A stretch of DNA of 64,000 nucleotides from Aurantimonas sp036549475 (GCF_036549475.1 NZ_JAZHLI010000016.1:1-64000); one strand, 5' to 3'; shown: positions 16,508 through 25,568, numbered from the stretch's first letter. Notes: generated from the sequence alone by a model not told the origin. Numbers and translations are program-made.

Positions 16508-17629
16508 ATGGCGACGGACATGACGAAAGCGGAGATGCTCTCCGATCCGGCCGCCACATCCGAAATGCGTCGGGGCAATCCCCTGCGGCCGATCGCGCTG
16601 ACGGTGGTGTTTCTCGCCGTGCTCTTCATGATCGTGGGGATCCTCATGGAGCGCCGTACCCCCACGTCTTCGCAAGCCACCGTGCAAGCGTACGTCGTGG
16701 GCATCGCTCCGGAGGTGGGCGGCCGGGTGATCGAGGTTGGCGCGGCCGACAATTCGCGGGTTTCCGCCGGCCAGATGCTCTTTCGGATCGACCCGCGGCA
16801 ATACGAGCTGGCGGTGACAGAGGCCGAGGCGCGGCTGGCGCAGGTGGGCCAGTCCATCGGCGCGTCGACGGCTTCCGTAGATGTCGCGCAGGCCCGTGTC
16901 GTAGAGGCCCGGGCCGCTCGGGACAATGCCGTCGAGGAGGCCAACCGGACGACGGAACTCGTCAATCGCGGGGTGTACTCCAAGGCGAAGCTCGACACGG
17001 TCCAGGCCCAGGTCGACCAGCTCAGCGCGGCCGTCGTCGCGGCGGAGGCATCCCTGACCCAGGCCCAGGAAGCGCTGGGTCCGGCGGGCGACAACAACCC
17101 GCAGCTCAAGGAGGCGCTCGCCACGCTCGAGCGCGCCCAGCTTGACCTTCTGCGCACCAGCATCGTTGCGCCGGCGGAAGGCGTCGTCACCAATCTCCAG
17201 CTCTCGACGGGCGAGGTCGTGGGTGTCGGGCAGAGCGCCATGACCTTCATCGACGTGAACACGATCTGGGTGACGGCCGCATTCAAGGAAAACAGCCTCG
17301 AAAGGATCGCCGTCGGGAGCCGCGCCGAGGTGCTGTTCGACGTGCTTCCCGGCAAGCTGTTCAACGCGACCGTCGAGAGCGTCGGCCTGGGTGTGGCGCA
17401 GGGCAGCGTCGATCCGCGGACGGGACTTCCGAACGTCTCGACCGAACGGGGATGGGTCCGCACGCCGCAGAGCTTTCCTGTCCGGCTGACCCTCGACGAG
17501 GGGCTCCCGAAGAGCGTTCGCTACGGATCGCAGGCCAACGTGGTGGTTTACACGGGCGACCATCCGTTCACGAACGCGGTGGGTCGCTACTGGATGCGGC
17601 TCGTCTCGTATCTCACCTATGCCAGCTAG
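16508..17629 (+). CDS. HlyD/EmrA-family membrane fusion protein
   Basis: 373 aa periplasmic adaptor anchored by one N-terminal helix (about residues 25-45, PIALTVVFLAVLFMIVGIL). A split lipoyl domain follows (YVVGIAPEVGGRVIEVG near 58-75, then RTSIVAPAEGVVTNLQLS near 215). An alpha-helical hairpin of roughly 110 residues lies between the halves, and a beta-barrel at about 240-360. The architecture links an inner-membrane pump to the outer envelope. It begins 32 bases after the small membrane protein and overlaps the DUF2955 permease by 11 bases. No TolC-like gene is present nearby. Confidence 0.9.
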   Translation: MATDMTKAEMLSDPAATSEMRRGNPLRPIALTVVFLAVLFMIVGILMERRTPTSSQATVQAYVVGIAPEVGGRVIEVGAADNSRVSAGQMLFRIDPRQYELAVTEAEARLAQVGQSIGASTASVDVAQARVVEARAARDNAVEEANRTTELVNRGVYSKAKLDTVQAQVDQLSAAVVAAEASLTQAQEALGPAGDNNPQLKEALATLERAQLDLLRTSIVAPAEGVVTNLQLSTGEVVGVGQSAMTFIDVNTIWVTAAFKENSLERIAVGSRAEVLFDVLPGKLFNATVESVGLGVAQGSVDPRTGLPNVSTERGWVRTPQSFPVRLTLDEGLPKSVRYGSQANVVVYTGDHPFTNAVGRYWMRLVSYLTYAS

Positions 17630-18689
17630 CCTCCATCCATCCGGCGCGAACGGCGCCGATGTCGACCGGGCGAGGCGAAAGGGACTGCGGATCGCCCTGG
17701 CCGTGTCGGTCGGCTTTACCTGGGCGGTGGCGTCGGGCGCGGTCATTCCCTTCCTCGGTCCGCTGTTCGCCGCCCAGCTGCTGATCGGAAGCGCCCGACC
17801 GCTTTCCGTTGCCAAGGCGATCGCGATGGTCGCCATCGTCATCGCGGCAGGCGTGGTCCTCCAGGCTCTTGCCGCGGTGACGGCGGGCAAGCCCATGGTC
17901 CTCCTTCTTCTGCTCGGCCTCTTCTACTTCGTCTGCTTCCACGCGCAGGCGACCGGCAAGGGCGGGGCCGCGATCTTCCTCATGCTGGTGGTCGGGATCA
18001 TGGTCCCGCTGCTGACCGTCCTGCACCCGGATCTCGGCTCGTCGGCCCTGGCGATCCTCGCCCACGGGATCGGCAGCGGGATCGTGCTGATGTGGCTGGC
18101 CCACGCCCTCGTTCCAGACCGGGGCACCGTCAATGCCGCACCTGAAGCACCGGAAGCACCGTTCGTTCATCCCCACCCAATACTGCGTGCGGCGGCCGAC
18201 ACCATCATTCTCCTCATGATCGTCACCGTCTGTCTGACCAAGGACGAGTGGGCGACGGCCATGGTCATCCCGATCACCGTCGCATCGCTCCAGACCCAGT
18301 TGGATGTCTCCGCCGGCGCGCGCGCTTCCATCGGGCTCGTCCTGGTCAATCTGATCGGAGGCATCGCCGCGTCGCTCGCTTTCGTTCTACTCCAGATCCG
18401 GCCGTCGCTGCTGTCGATGTTCGTCCTCGTGCTCCTGGCCGGGCTGGTGTTCGGCGGGAGGGCCGCGCTTTCCTCTACAGCCGCGAAGGTCCACGCGGGG
18501 GCGCTCACCACCTTCCTCCTGATCTTCGGGGCCGGAGTCTCCCCGCTGCCGGGCACCGCCGCCGAGTCGTTCTCCACGCGTATCGGCTACATCGCAGTGG
18601 CGATCTCCTACGCGATGCTGCTGGGGACGCTGCTCTGGCCGAGGACATCTCCCGCGTCGCCATCCCTGCCGATCGCGAGGGGCACATGA
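17619..18689 (+). CDS. DUF2955 (FUSC-like) membrane protein
   Basis: 356 aa with two sets of about five helices separated by a hydrophilic linker (residues 165-190). This is the halved FUSC/aromatic-acid-exporter layout of DUF2955. Such proteins nearly always neighbour a HlyD adaptor and are assumed to be efflux permeases; the substrates are not established. The start lies inside the 3' end of the adaptor gene, and the stop overlaps the following MscS-like gene by ATGA. The three proteins are therefore expected to be made in fixed ratio. Confidence 0.82.
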   Translation: MPASLHPSGANGADVDRARRKGLRIALAVSVGFTWAVASGAVIPFLGPLFAAQLLIGSARPLSVAKAIAMVAIVIAAGVVLQALAAVTAGKPMVLLLLLGLFYFVCFHAQATGKGGAAIFLMLVVGIMVPLLTVLHPDLGSSALAILAHGIGSGIVLMWLAHALVPDRGTVNAAPEAPEAPFVHPHPILRAAADTIILLMIVTVCLTKDEWATAMVIPITVASLQTQLDVSAGARASIGLVLVNLIGGIAASLAFVLLQIRPSLLSMFVLVLLAGLVFGGRAALSSTAAKVHAGALTTFLLIFGAGVSPLPGTAAESFSTRIGYIAVAISYAMLLGTLLWPRTSPASPSLPIARGT

Positions 18690-20755
18690 CGCATTTCAGG
18701 ATCATCCGGTTCGTCCTGGCCATCGTTTTCCTCAGCGCCATTCCGAGCACAGGCCCGGCGCAGGAGGGGCCTGCCCCGCAGGCGAAGGTGCAGCAACTGA
18801 TCGATCTGCTGAACGATCCGGAAGTCCGGGAGGCCTTGGCGGCGAGAGCGCCGGAGGTCGTGGCCCCGCCCGCATTCTCGCTGACGGCGAGCGTCACCGG
18901 TCTCGACGCGGCCTTGCACAATCGCTTCCTGGTGCTCAGGCAGGCCGTTGCGCGATTTCCCGGCGAACTGGATGTCGCGGCAGGGATCGTTGCACGCGAC
19001 ATAAACGCTGGCCGACCCGGCATCGTCATCGCCATTCTTGCTGCGCTCGTTCTCATGGGCCTGTTCGCGGAGAAGCTGGTGCGGCGCGCCCTGTCGGGAT
19101 CGAACCGCAGGAACGAACGGTCCGGGACCCTTGCGTCGAGCCTCACAATTCCCGGCGAGATCCTGCCTCTCGTCGCCTTCATCGCGGTAACCGTCGGCAC
19201 CTTCGTGAGCTTTGGTTGGCCGCCGCTGTTGCGCCGGGTCGTCCTGACCTACCTGTTCGCCCTGATCGCCTTTCGCGTCGTGATGGCGCCGGCAAGGCTG
19301 CTTACGGCCTTTCATCGTGTCGGCGACTCATCCCCACCTGAAGACAGTGCTGCGATCGTCGGCGACGAGCACCGGAGCCGCTTCTGGTATGGCAGAACGC
19401 GCGTCTTTCTCGCGACTTTCCTCTTCGCCTGGGCCACGGTCAGCCTCTTGCCGGAACTCGGTTTCTCGGCCGACGTCGTGCAACTCAGCGCCCTCGTCTG
19501 TGGCCTGGGACTGCTCGCCATCGCGGTCGCGGCGGTGTGGCAGCGACCGAGGATCGGCGATCGCCGCGTTCTGGCCAAGGACGTCCTTCTGAGCCTCTAT
19601 CTCGGGCTTTTTTGGCTATGCTGGGTCGCAGGATTCTACGGTCTCCTCTGGGTCGGCATCTTCACCATCCTCCTGCCACCGATCCTCTCGGTGACCGGTC
19701 GCGCGGCTGCCTCCTTCGGCAAGGCGCGAAACGCACAGGGGATCATGGGCGCAGTGACGAACGTTCTCGTCGTTCGGGGCGTCCGGGCAGTGGTCATCGC
19801 GCTCCCGGTCGGCTGGCTCGCCTATGTCTGGCGCTTCAGTGTCGCGGCCCAGGCGGGCGGGGCGCGCATGGAGGCGCTCGTCGAGGGGCTCCTGCAGGGG
19901 CTGGTCATCCTGCTGATCGCGGACGTGCTCTGGCAGATCTGCAAAGCGGTCATCGAACGGCAGGTCCAGAGCTCCGACGCGACTTCGGCCGCAGAGGCGG
20001 CCCGGAACAGTCGACTGCGGACCCTGTTGCCGCTGTTCCGGAACACACTGGCCGTGTTCATCGCCGTCGTGACGGCGCTGACCGTGCTTTCGGTGCTGGG
20101 TGTTGCCATTGGCCCGTTGATCGCAGGCGCGGGTATCTTCGGTGTCGCCATCGGCTTCGGCTCGCAGACCCTCGTCAAGGACATCCTCAGCGGCGTCTTC
20201 TTCATGGTGGACGACGCTTTCCGGGTAGGGGAGTACATCCAGAGCGGCAGTTACAAGGGCACCGTCGAGTCGTTCAGTCTTCGCTCCGTGCGCCTGCGAC
20301 ACCATCGGGGGCCGGTCTTCACGGTGCCTTTCGGCGACCTCGGCGCGGTCCAGAACATGAGCCGCGACTGGGTGATCGACACTATGACGATCAACGTGAC
20401 CTACGACACGGACATCGATCTGGCCCGCCGGCTTATCAAGAAGGTCGGCCAGCAACTGGCCGCCGATCCGGAATTCGCCGCCAACACGATCGAACCCCTG
20501 AAGATGCAGGGCGTGGAAAGCTTCGGCGACTACGCGATCGTTCTGCGGATGAAGCTGATGACGAAGCCGGGCACACAGTTCCAGATAAAGCGGAAAGCCT
20601 TCGTCATGATCAAGAAGGCATTCGACGAGAACGGCGTTAAGATCGCGACGCCGACCGTGCAGGTCTCCGGCGACGACAAGGGCCCGGGTCCGGCGGCCAA
20701 CGAGGTGATGCGCATGCGCAAGAACCTGGAAGCCCAGTCCCTGGTGGCCGAGTAA
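18686..20755 (+). CDS. Large MscS-family mechanosensitive channel
   Basis: 689 aa. A Sec signal peptide (residues 1-24, ending GPAQ) is followed by a periplasmic segment of about 80 residues. About ten membrane helices come next, and the conserved MscS pore and cytoplasmic beta domain fill the last third. The pore helix carries the glycine/alanine-rich GAGIFGVAIGFGSQTLVKD, and VDDAFRVGEYI and FGDLGAVQNMSRDW are typical MscS beta-domain motifs. The length is that of the extended YbdG/MscK-like group rather than the 280 aa MscS. ATG 18686 was chosen because it overlaps the DUF2955 stop and gives a clean signal peptide; the longer open frame upstream runs over that gene. A role in relieving or sensing membrane tension during efflux is speculative. 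Confidence 0.88.
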   Translation: MTHFRIIRFVLAIVFLSAIPSTGPAQEGPAPQAKVQQLIDLLNDPEVREALAARAPEVVAPPAFSLTASVTGLDAALHNRFLVLRQAVARFPGELDVAAGIVARDINAGRPGIVIAILAALVLMGLFAEKLVRRALSGSNRRNERSGTLASSLTIPGEILPLVAFIAVTVGTFVSFGWPPLLRRVVLTYLFALIAFRVVMAPARLLTAFHRVGDSSPPEDSAAIVGDEHRSRFWYGRTRVFLATFLFAWATVSLLPELGFSADVVQLSALVCGLGLLAIAVAAVWQRPRIGDRRVLAKDVLLSLYLGLFWLCWVAGFYGLLWVGIFTILLPPILSVTGRAAASFGKARNAQGIMGAVTNVLVVRGVRAVVIALPVGWLAYVWRFSVAAQAGGARMEALVEGLLQGLVILLIADVLWQICKAVIERQVQSSDATSAAEAARNSRLRTLLPLFRNTLAVFIAVVTALTVLSVLGVAIGPLIAGAGIFGVAIGFGSQTLVKDILSGVFFMVDDAFRVGEYIQSGSYKGTVESFSLRSVRLRHHRGPVFTVPFGDLGAVQNMSRDWVIDTMTINVTYDTDIDLARRLIKKVGQQLAADPEFAANTIEPLKMQGVESFGDYAIVLRMKLMTKPGTQFQIKRKAFVMIKKAFDENGVKIATPTVQVSGDDKGPGPAANEVMRMRKNLEAQSLVAE

Positions 20756-21002
20756 GGCCGCGCAGAAAGGCGAAACAAGCCGTCCTTCGATCCGTCGATT
20801 TCCGAGCGTCGGCGACGGGGACCTCTGGCCATCAGCCGGTCTCCGACACGAGGGATGAGTTGGGCGTCCAAACCGAACCGGGCGTCCTCCATGCGCGGGC
20901 TCGAGATCGCCGAGGCTGCGTTCTCAAACTGAAACCGCACCGCACTCCGGCCGCACCGGGTAGCCCTTGCTGCTTGTCCGGTTGCTGCAGGTCTGCCGCG
21001 TG

Positions 21003-21986
21003 TCAGCGGATTGTGCCCAGCAGCGCGGTCGCTGCCTTGCCGCCTTCGCCGTTCGCCCGCATGGCGACACCGATATGCGTCACGTCTGATCCCCGGAGCG
21101 TCTCGGCATAGCCGGGGTTCTCCAGCCACTGGTTGCGAAAGGCTCGGATGTCGGCCGTCGTCGGCGCCACACCGCAACCGCTGCACTGGGCGGACAGCAT
21201 CGCGATGCTCCGCCACGCGTCACGTGCATCGGCCGGCAGGCTGCCGAAGAGGTCCCGGTTGTTCCCCGGCTGAGGCTCTTCGCCGCCGAGTGCGGGAAGC
21301 ATCGCGTCTGCCGCCTCGCCGAGTGCGGTCGACCATTCCAGAGGCGCAAGGTCCCGGCGGGTTCGCGCCTGATTGACGAGGCGCAAGGCTTCCTCCGCCT
21401 GCTTTTCGGCGGCGAGGGGCTCGGCACTTTCGTCGGACTGCAATCCGTTCGGCAGACCCGGTCCCGCGAAGGTCTGGACCGCATAGAGCCCATCGTCCTG
21501 CGCAACGATTCCGTAGCCGAAGCGGTCCAGCCCGCGGGCCAGGATGTTCTCGCGGTGCGGCGGGCTGTCCATCCAGCCCTCATGGAGTTCCTCCACGTCG
21601 CCGATGGTTGGCGGAGACGCGCAGGCCTGGCAGCGCGCGATGTTTTCGGCGACCAACTGCCAGCGGCTGCCACCTGCGTCCAGGAAACGATCCCGGACCG
21701 TGTCACCCTCCGGCGAGGTATGGGCATAATAGTTGCGCTCCGCCATGTCCGCGGCGTGACTGGCGGCCGCCTCGTTCAGTGCTTCGCCGAGGGAAAGTGC
21801 CGACAAGTCATTCTCCTGGCGCGACTCGTTGACGAGAGTGAGCGCCCGCTCGCGCAGAGCCTCGCGGTCGGTCGCATCGTCCTGCGCAATCGCAGCTCCG
21901 GCCGCCATCAGCAATGCCAGCGCGGATGCAGCGAGAAGGGGGAGGCACGACTGCGGGCGGGCGGGGCGGTTCAAGATTTCCGGCAT
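21003..21986 (-). CDS. Secreted protein with tandem CAP (SCP/PR-1) domains
   Basis: 327 aa. The signal peptide covers about residues 1-31 (LLAASALALLMAAGAAIAQ). The first CAP domain (about 40-170) has the full set of cavity residues: His in YYAHTSPEG, Glu in LVAENIA and His in SPPHRENIL. The second (about 195-325) has the same fold-level layout (LVNQARTRRDL, WLENPGYAETL) but lacks those residues, so it looks like a degenerate copy. Each domain carries a CxxC pair (CQAC, CSGC) at the corresponding place. ATG 21986 fits the signal peptide. The function of bacterial CAP proteins is largely unknown; an extracytoplasmic role is certain, a specific one is not. The 250 bases before it (20756-21002) hold nothing recognisable. 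Confidence 0.85.
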   Translation of the reverse strand: MPEILNRPARPQSCLPLLAASALALLMAAGAAIAQDDATDREALRERALTLVNESRQENDLSALSLGEALNEAAASHAADMAERNYYAHTSPEGDTVRDRFLDAGGSRWQLVAENIARCQACASPPTIGDVEELHEGWMDSPPHRENILARGLDRFGYGIVAQDDGLYAVQTFAGPGLPNGLQSDESAEPLAAEKQAEEALRLVNQARTRRDLAPLEWSTALGEAADAMLPALGGEEPQPGNNRDLFGSLPADARDAWRSIAMLSAQCSGCGVAPTTADIRAFRNQWLENPGYAETLRGSDVTHIGVAMRANGEGGKAATALLGTIR

Positions 21987-22096
21987 CGGTTGCTCCTGAC
22001 GATGGGTAGGCGGTGCGGCCGCGAACGTATTTATAGCGCGCCTGCAGTGCCCCGGTTTCCCGGAAGACCACCGACTGCGGTCGCGCAGGCCGCCGA

Positions 22097-22744
22097 TCAG
22101 GCGTCCTGCTTGCGGGTACGGTTTCCGCGCTGGAAGAAGACGGTGCAAAGCGTGACGACGATGGCGCAGGCGATCAGACCGAGGACGCGCTCCAGAAGGC
22201 CGTCTATGCTGGTTGGCGACAGCAGGAAGACCGGGCAGAGGACCGCCCAGGCCAATGCCAGCCCGATGAGGGCACGTTTGGCCCGAGTGCTATAGTACCC
22301 GATCCCACCGGCCATGCAGAGCGGTGCCAGCGTGAAGAGCGCGCCGAGTCCGTAGACGAGGTAGATGTGGATCACCACGCCATTATTGTCGCCGTCGCCA
22401 TACTCGTTGCGCGCCCCGATGATGATGACGAGCGCGGCGAGGATGGCGAAGGACACGACCCCGATGGACCAGCCCGTCCTGCCCAGATGGGCATGCGCCG
22501 CGGCGAGGGAAACGGCAAAAAGGCCTGCTGCGAACCCGTAGAGTGAGACGTCCATCACGATCTCCCATTCGCCGGCGGCAAGATCGCTGATCGTATCCGA
22601 GACCCAATGGTAATCCGGGACCAGAGCCTGAGCCACGAACATGCCGATGATCACTACCGCACACCCCAGGATCCCGATACCGGCGAGGGTCATCAGGAGA
22701 TAGGGGCGCTCGGTGACGGACGGCTGACCACGCGAAACGTTCAT
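22097..22744 (-). CDS. DUF998-type integral membrane protein
   Basis: 215 aa with six predicted membrane helices and short loops. The YHWVSDTISDLAAGEWEI segment after the first helix matches the conserved first loop of DUF998 proteins. The biochemical function is unknown. It lies between the CAP protein and the cation antiporter genes on the same strand (46 bases after the antiporter stop), so the three may be one unit. Confidence 0.7.
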   Translation of the reverse strand: MNVSRGQPSVTERPYLLMTLAGIGILGCAVVIIGMFVAQALVPDYHWVSDTISDLAAGEWEIVMDVSLYGFAAGLFAVSLAAAHAHLGRTGWSIGVVSFAILAALVIIIGARNEYGDGDNNGVVIHIYLVYGLGALFTLAPLCMAGGIGYYSTRAKRALIGLALAWAVLCPVFLLSPTSIDGLLERVLGLIACAIVVTLCTVFFQRGNRTRKQDA

Positions 22745-22790
22745 TTTAACTTCCTCCCGACTTCCGTGGAGTTGCCTGGACGGCCCGCCA

Positions 22791-23846
22791 TCACGTCCGT
22801 CCCACCAGGAACTGGAGCGCGATGGCGCCGGCGTAGATCAGCAGGAGGAGAATACTCTCGATCCCGATCCGCGCGGGCCCTTGCCGCTGGCGCAGGATCA
22901 GCCCTCCGATCAGGACGCCGGTCATGAGCAGGGCCGACACGATCCAGAAATAGTCCTGGTCGCTCACGGCGTGGTAGAGCGATCCATCGCGATAGGCGAC
23001 GTCGGACGCCATCAGGAAGAGGGTGTCGAAGGTGTTGCCACCGATGATGCCTCCCACCGCGAGCTGCAGGGCGCCCTTCCTCACGGCAACGACGGTCGTC
23101 ACCAGCTCCGGCATCGAGGTGACGACCGCGGTCACCAGGGCCCCGACGAGAGTCTCGGATATTTCCATCCGGTCGGTCAGCTCGGATGCAGTCTTGGCGA
23201 TGACGTAGCCCGCGGCGCCCATCAGCAGCATCAGGAAACCGAAGGTCAGGAAGAGGCGGAGACTGCTCTTGGACTTGCTCTCGGCATCCTCCTCTTCCGG
23301 CTGGTCGGTCTCGGTGTCGGCGGTGTCGACAGGCACCCACATCGGCGCTTCATGCACAGTGCGTCCGGCGACCAGTCCGGCCGCGTAGACGACCGGGATG
23401 ACAAAGGATACCGGGTGAATGGCCCATATCGTGTATTCGGGCGTGGTCATGGCCACGAAGGGCAGCGTCAGCAGCACCATGAGGACGACGCCCTGGAAGA
23501 CGTTTCCGAGGTCCGCGGCGGCATGTTCCAGGTTGATCTTGCGATAGAACATGTCGGCGACGGCGAGGAACACCGTCTGGGCCGCGATCCCGCCGACGCT
23601 GTTGGAGAAGGCCAGCGATGCGCGCCCGTCCAGGGCCGCAGTGACCGATACGATGATCCCGCTGAGCGACGTTGCGGCACCCAGCAGGACGGCACCGATG
23701 ATCGCCTCTCCCAAGCCGGTCCTGTCGGCGAGCTTGTCCGCAAGACCGGTCATCTGCAGACCGGAAAAGAAGATCACGCCGCCGGCCGCCAGAAACGCGC
23801 CGACGAGGATCATCGTCGAGAGTTCGCCCCACATAAATTGCTCCAT
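22791..23846 (-). CDS. CaCA-family sodium/calcium exchanger-like protein
   Basis: 351 aa with two homologous five-helix halves joined by an acidic cytoplasmic loop (about residues 170-195, rich in Glu/Asp). The second alpha repeat is canonical (VTSMPELVTTVVAV, then GGIIGGNTFDTLF). The first repeat reads ATSLSGIIVSVTAA, followed by NSVGGIAAQTV, so the usual acidic P-E pair of helix 2 is missing. Transport stoichiometry or ion choice may therefore differ from classical exchangers. ATG 23846 gives a short leader before the first helix; longer openings are less likely. Confidence 0.82.
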   Translation of the reverse strand: MEQFMWGELSTMILVGAFLAAGGVIFFSGLQMTGLADKLADRTGLGEAIIGAVLLGAATSLSGIIVSVTAALDGRASLAFSNSVGGIAAQTVFLAVADMFYRKINLEHAAADLGNVFQGVVLMVLLTLPFVAMTTPEYTIWAIHPVSFVIPVVYAAGLVAGRTVHEAPMWVPVDTADTETDQPEEEDAESKSKSSLRLFLTFGFLMLLMGAAGYVIAKTASELTDRMEISETLVGALVTAVVTSMPELVTTVVAVRKGALQLAVGGIIGGNTFDTLFLMASDVAYRDGSLYHAVSDQDYFWIVSALLMTGVLIGGLILRQRQGPARIGIESILLLLIYAGAIALQFLVGRT

Positions 23847-24189
23847 GCCCGTCAGTGTTTCGGGCGTGCAGCTCGATCGCAGCGACCCTGAAGGGAGACA
23901 ACCTAGCGGCGGATCGCATTCGTCCACCCACTGGCCCGCATTCAGATGCGGAGACGGCTATGCGGGACGACCGGACGGGACGCCGACGGGACGAATTTCT
24001 GGAACGGACGATCGTCCCCGGCACGATACCGATCGCGCGACGCGCGTGCGCTTGACCGTGCGATCGGTCGCGCGGTGAGCGGAGCTTCACTCGGAGATCC
24101 CGGCTGAGGCGATGCGCCCGAGGGAGGATGGCGCGGAACACCGCCCCATCGGCTGCGTTCCTGTCCCGAACAATGAATGGAGAGCCCCT

Positions 24190-24366
24190 ATGAATGAAGA
24201 TCAGACCAAAGGCAAAACGAAGGACGTTGTCGGCTCGGCTAAGGAAACCTTCGGCAAGGCGACCGGCGACGACGAGACGAAGCGCAGCGGGCAGGCCGAT
24301 CAGGCCGAAGGCAAGGTTCAAAAAGGCGTCGGCAAGGTCAAGGATGCCTTCAGCGACAAGAAGTGA
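24190..24366 (+). CDS. CsbD-family stress protein
   Basis: 58 aa, very hydrophilic, with the CsbD repeat pattern (QTKGKTKDVVGSAKE, GDDETKRSGQADQAEGKVQKGVGKVKD). Family members are abundant general-stress proteins of unknown mechanism. ATG 24190 is about 8 bases after a GGAGAG. A tiny membrane-peptide ORF follows 9 bases later and is probably co-transcribed. Confidence 0.9.
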   Translation: MNEDQTKGKTKDVVGSAKETFGKATGDDETKRSGQADQAEGKVQKGVGKVKDAFSDKK

Positions 24367-24375
24367 GGTTTCGAC

Positions 24376-24462
24376 GTGCTGAAATTCATCGGAGGCACGA
24401 TCGGTGTCATATTCCTGATCGGGTTACTCGTCGTCGTGGGACTTCTGGCTCTGATATTCTGA
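24376..24462 (+). CDS. 28-residue single-helix membrane peptide
   Basis: The frame GTG 24376 to TGA 24460-24462 encodes a 28-residue peptide. It opens VLKFIGGTIGV and continues as almost uninterrupted Ile/Leu/Val/Gly to LLALIF, one perfect transmembrane helix with a single Lys at the N-terminal end. GTGAGG lies about 7 bases before the GTG. It follows csbD by 9 bases. Peptides of this size often modulate membrane partners or stress responses. No family is recognised, and expression is unproven. Confidence 0.5.
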   Translation: MLKFIGGTIGVIFLIGLLVVVGLLALIF

Positions 24463-24785
24463 GCGCCTGGCCATATGTTGGCTGACGCTTAGCATTCACC
24501 GCCAGGCAGTTTGCCAGCGTGGTGACAAGATACGGCCGTCGAACAGGGAAATCCCTTGATCGGCGGCCGAAACGTAATGACACGGCGTGCGTCGGTCATG
24601 AGGAGCAAAAGGCTTCCACGAGACAAAGAGCGCCGGGCGTTTCTGGCCACGCGCGGTCGCTGACTGGACGCGGACTGGATTGCCGTCGGCCCTTGAGCGT
24701 TTGTCCGGAGCTTTGAGTACATACGCTCGTCCTGTCCGAATGGGAATATCGCTTGTCGCGTCTCATTATCCACGCTACGGCTTGC

Positions 24786-24816
24786 GATATATCCGATCGA
24801 ACATGACGGAAATATC
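24786..24816 (+). promoter_or_regulatory. Candidate ModE operator upstream of modA
   Basis: Inverted repeat GATATATCC-N13-GGAAATATC (8 of 9 bases symmetric), ending 2 bases before the modA ATG. ModE-type sites in proteobacteria are AT-rich inverted repeats of this kind, and modE is encoded at the end of the same cluster. Binding here would block both transcription and ribosome access. The rest of 24463-24785 shows only a GCCTGGC/GCCAGGC inverted repeat around 24465-24506. Confidence 0.45.
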
Positions 24817-24818
24817 CC

Positions 24819-25568
24819 ATGCGCGCTCTGATCGCTGCCGTTTTCGCGGTCGTAGGCCCTGCTCTGGCCGACCCGCCTCCCGCCATGGCCGACACGATCT
24901 ATGTCGCGGTCGCCGCAAACTTCACTGATGCGGCAAACGGGATCGCAGCGGCGTTCGCGGCCGCAAGTGGCCACGAGGCGGCTCTGTCCTTCGGTGCGAC
25001 GGGACAACTCTATACGCAGATCACCCAGAACGCGCCGTTCGAGGTGTTCCTCGCTGCCGATGACGAGCGACCGACGCTCAGCGTCGAGCAAGGATACGGA
25101 GTCGCCGGCAGCGTCTTCACCTACGCCACCGGCCAACTCGTGCTCTATTCGGCCGAGCCCGGCGTCATGATCGGTCCCGATACGCTCGAAGCCGGTGCAT
25201 TCGATCAGATCGCCATCGCCAACCCCGAGACGGCGCCCTACGGTGCCGCCGCCGTCGAGGCGATGAAGGCGCTCGGCGTCTACGACGCGTTGCGATCCAA
25301 GATCGTGCAGGGCCAGAGCATCGGCCAGGCCTACCAGTTCGTCGAGACGGGAAACGCCGAGGTCGGGTTCGTTGCACTCGGCCAGGTCTCGCAGACAGAA
25401 GCGGGGGCGCGATGGATCGTGCCGCAGGATCTCTACGCCCCGATCCGCCAGGATGCGGTGCTCCTGAAGGCGGGCGAGGCCAATCCTGCCGCGGTCGCGT
25501 TCGTCGAGTTTCTCAAGGGCGACGAGGCCGCCGCGATCATCGAGACATATGGCTATGCGGAACGGTGA
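24819..25568 (+). CDS. modA: Molybdate-binding periplasmic protein
   Basis: 249 aa. The signal peptide is about 1-25 (ALIAAVFAVVGPALA, cleaved near AMA-D). The mature protein starts TIYVAVAANFTDAAN and has the ModA oxyanion motifs FGATGQLYTQI near residue 58 and ANPETAPYGAAA near 128, plus the C-terminal FVEFLKGDEA. It captures molybdate (and probably tungstate) for the ModBC transporter encoded downstream. Confidence 0.93.
   Translation: MRALIAAVFAVVGPALADPPPAMADTIYVAVAANFTDAANGIAAAFAAASGHEAALSFGATGQLYTQITQNAPFEVFLAADDERPTLSVEQGYGVAGSVFTYATGQLVLYSAEPGVMIGPDTLEAGAFDQIAIANPETAPYGAAAVEAMKALGVYDALRSKIVQGQSIGQAYQFVETGNAEVGFVALGQVSQTEAGARWIVPQDLYAPIRQDAVLLKAGEANPAAVAFVEFLKGDEAAAIIETYGYAER

Noticed and set aside
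18248..18686. An upstream start for the large MscS-like protein
   Set aside because: It would run over the DUF2955 gene; ATG 18686 gives a signal peptide and the coupled overlap.
24463..24818. A molybdenum-cofactor riboswitch before modA
   Set aside because: No conserved multi-stem architecture could be drawn; only a ModE-type inverted repeat is seen.
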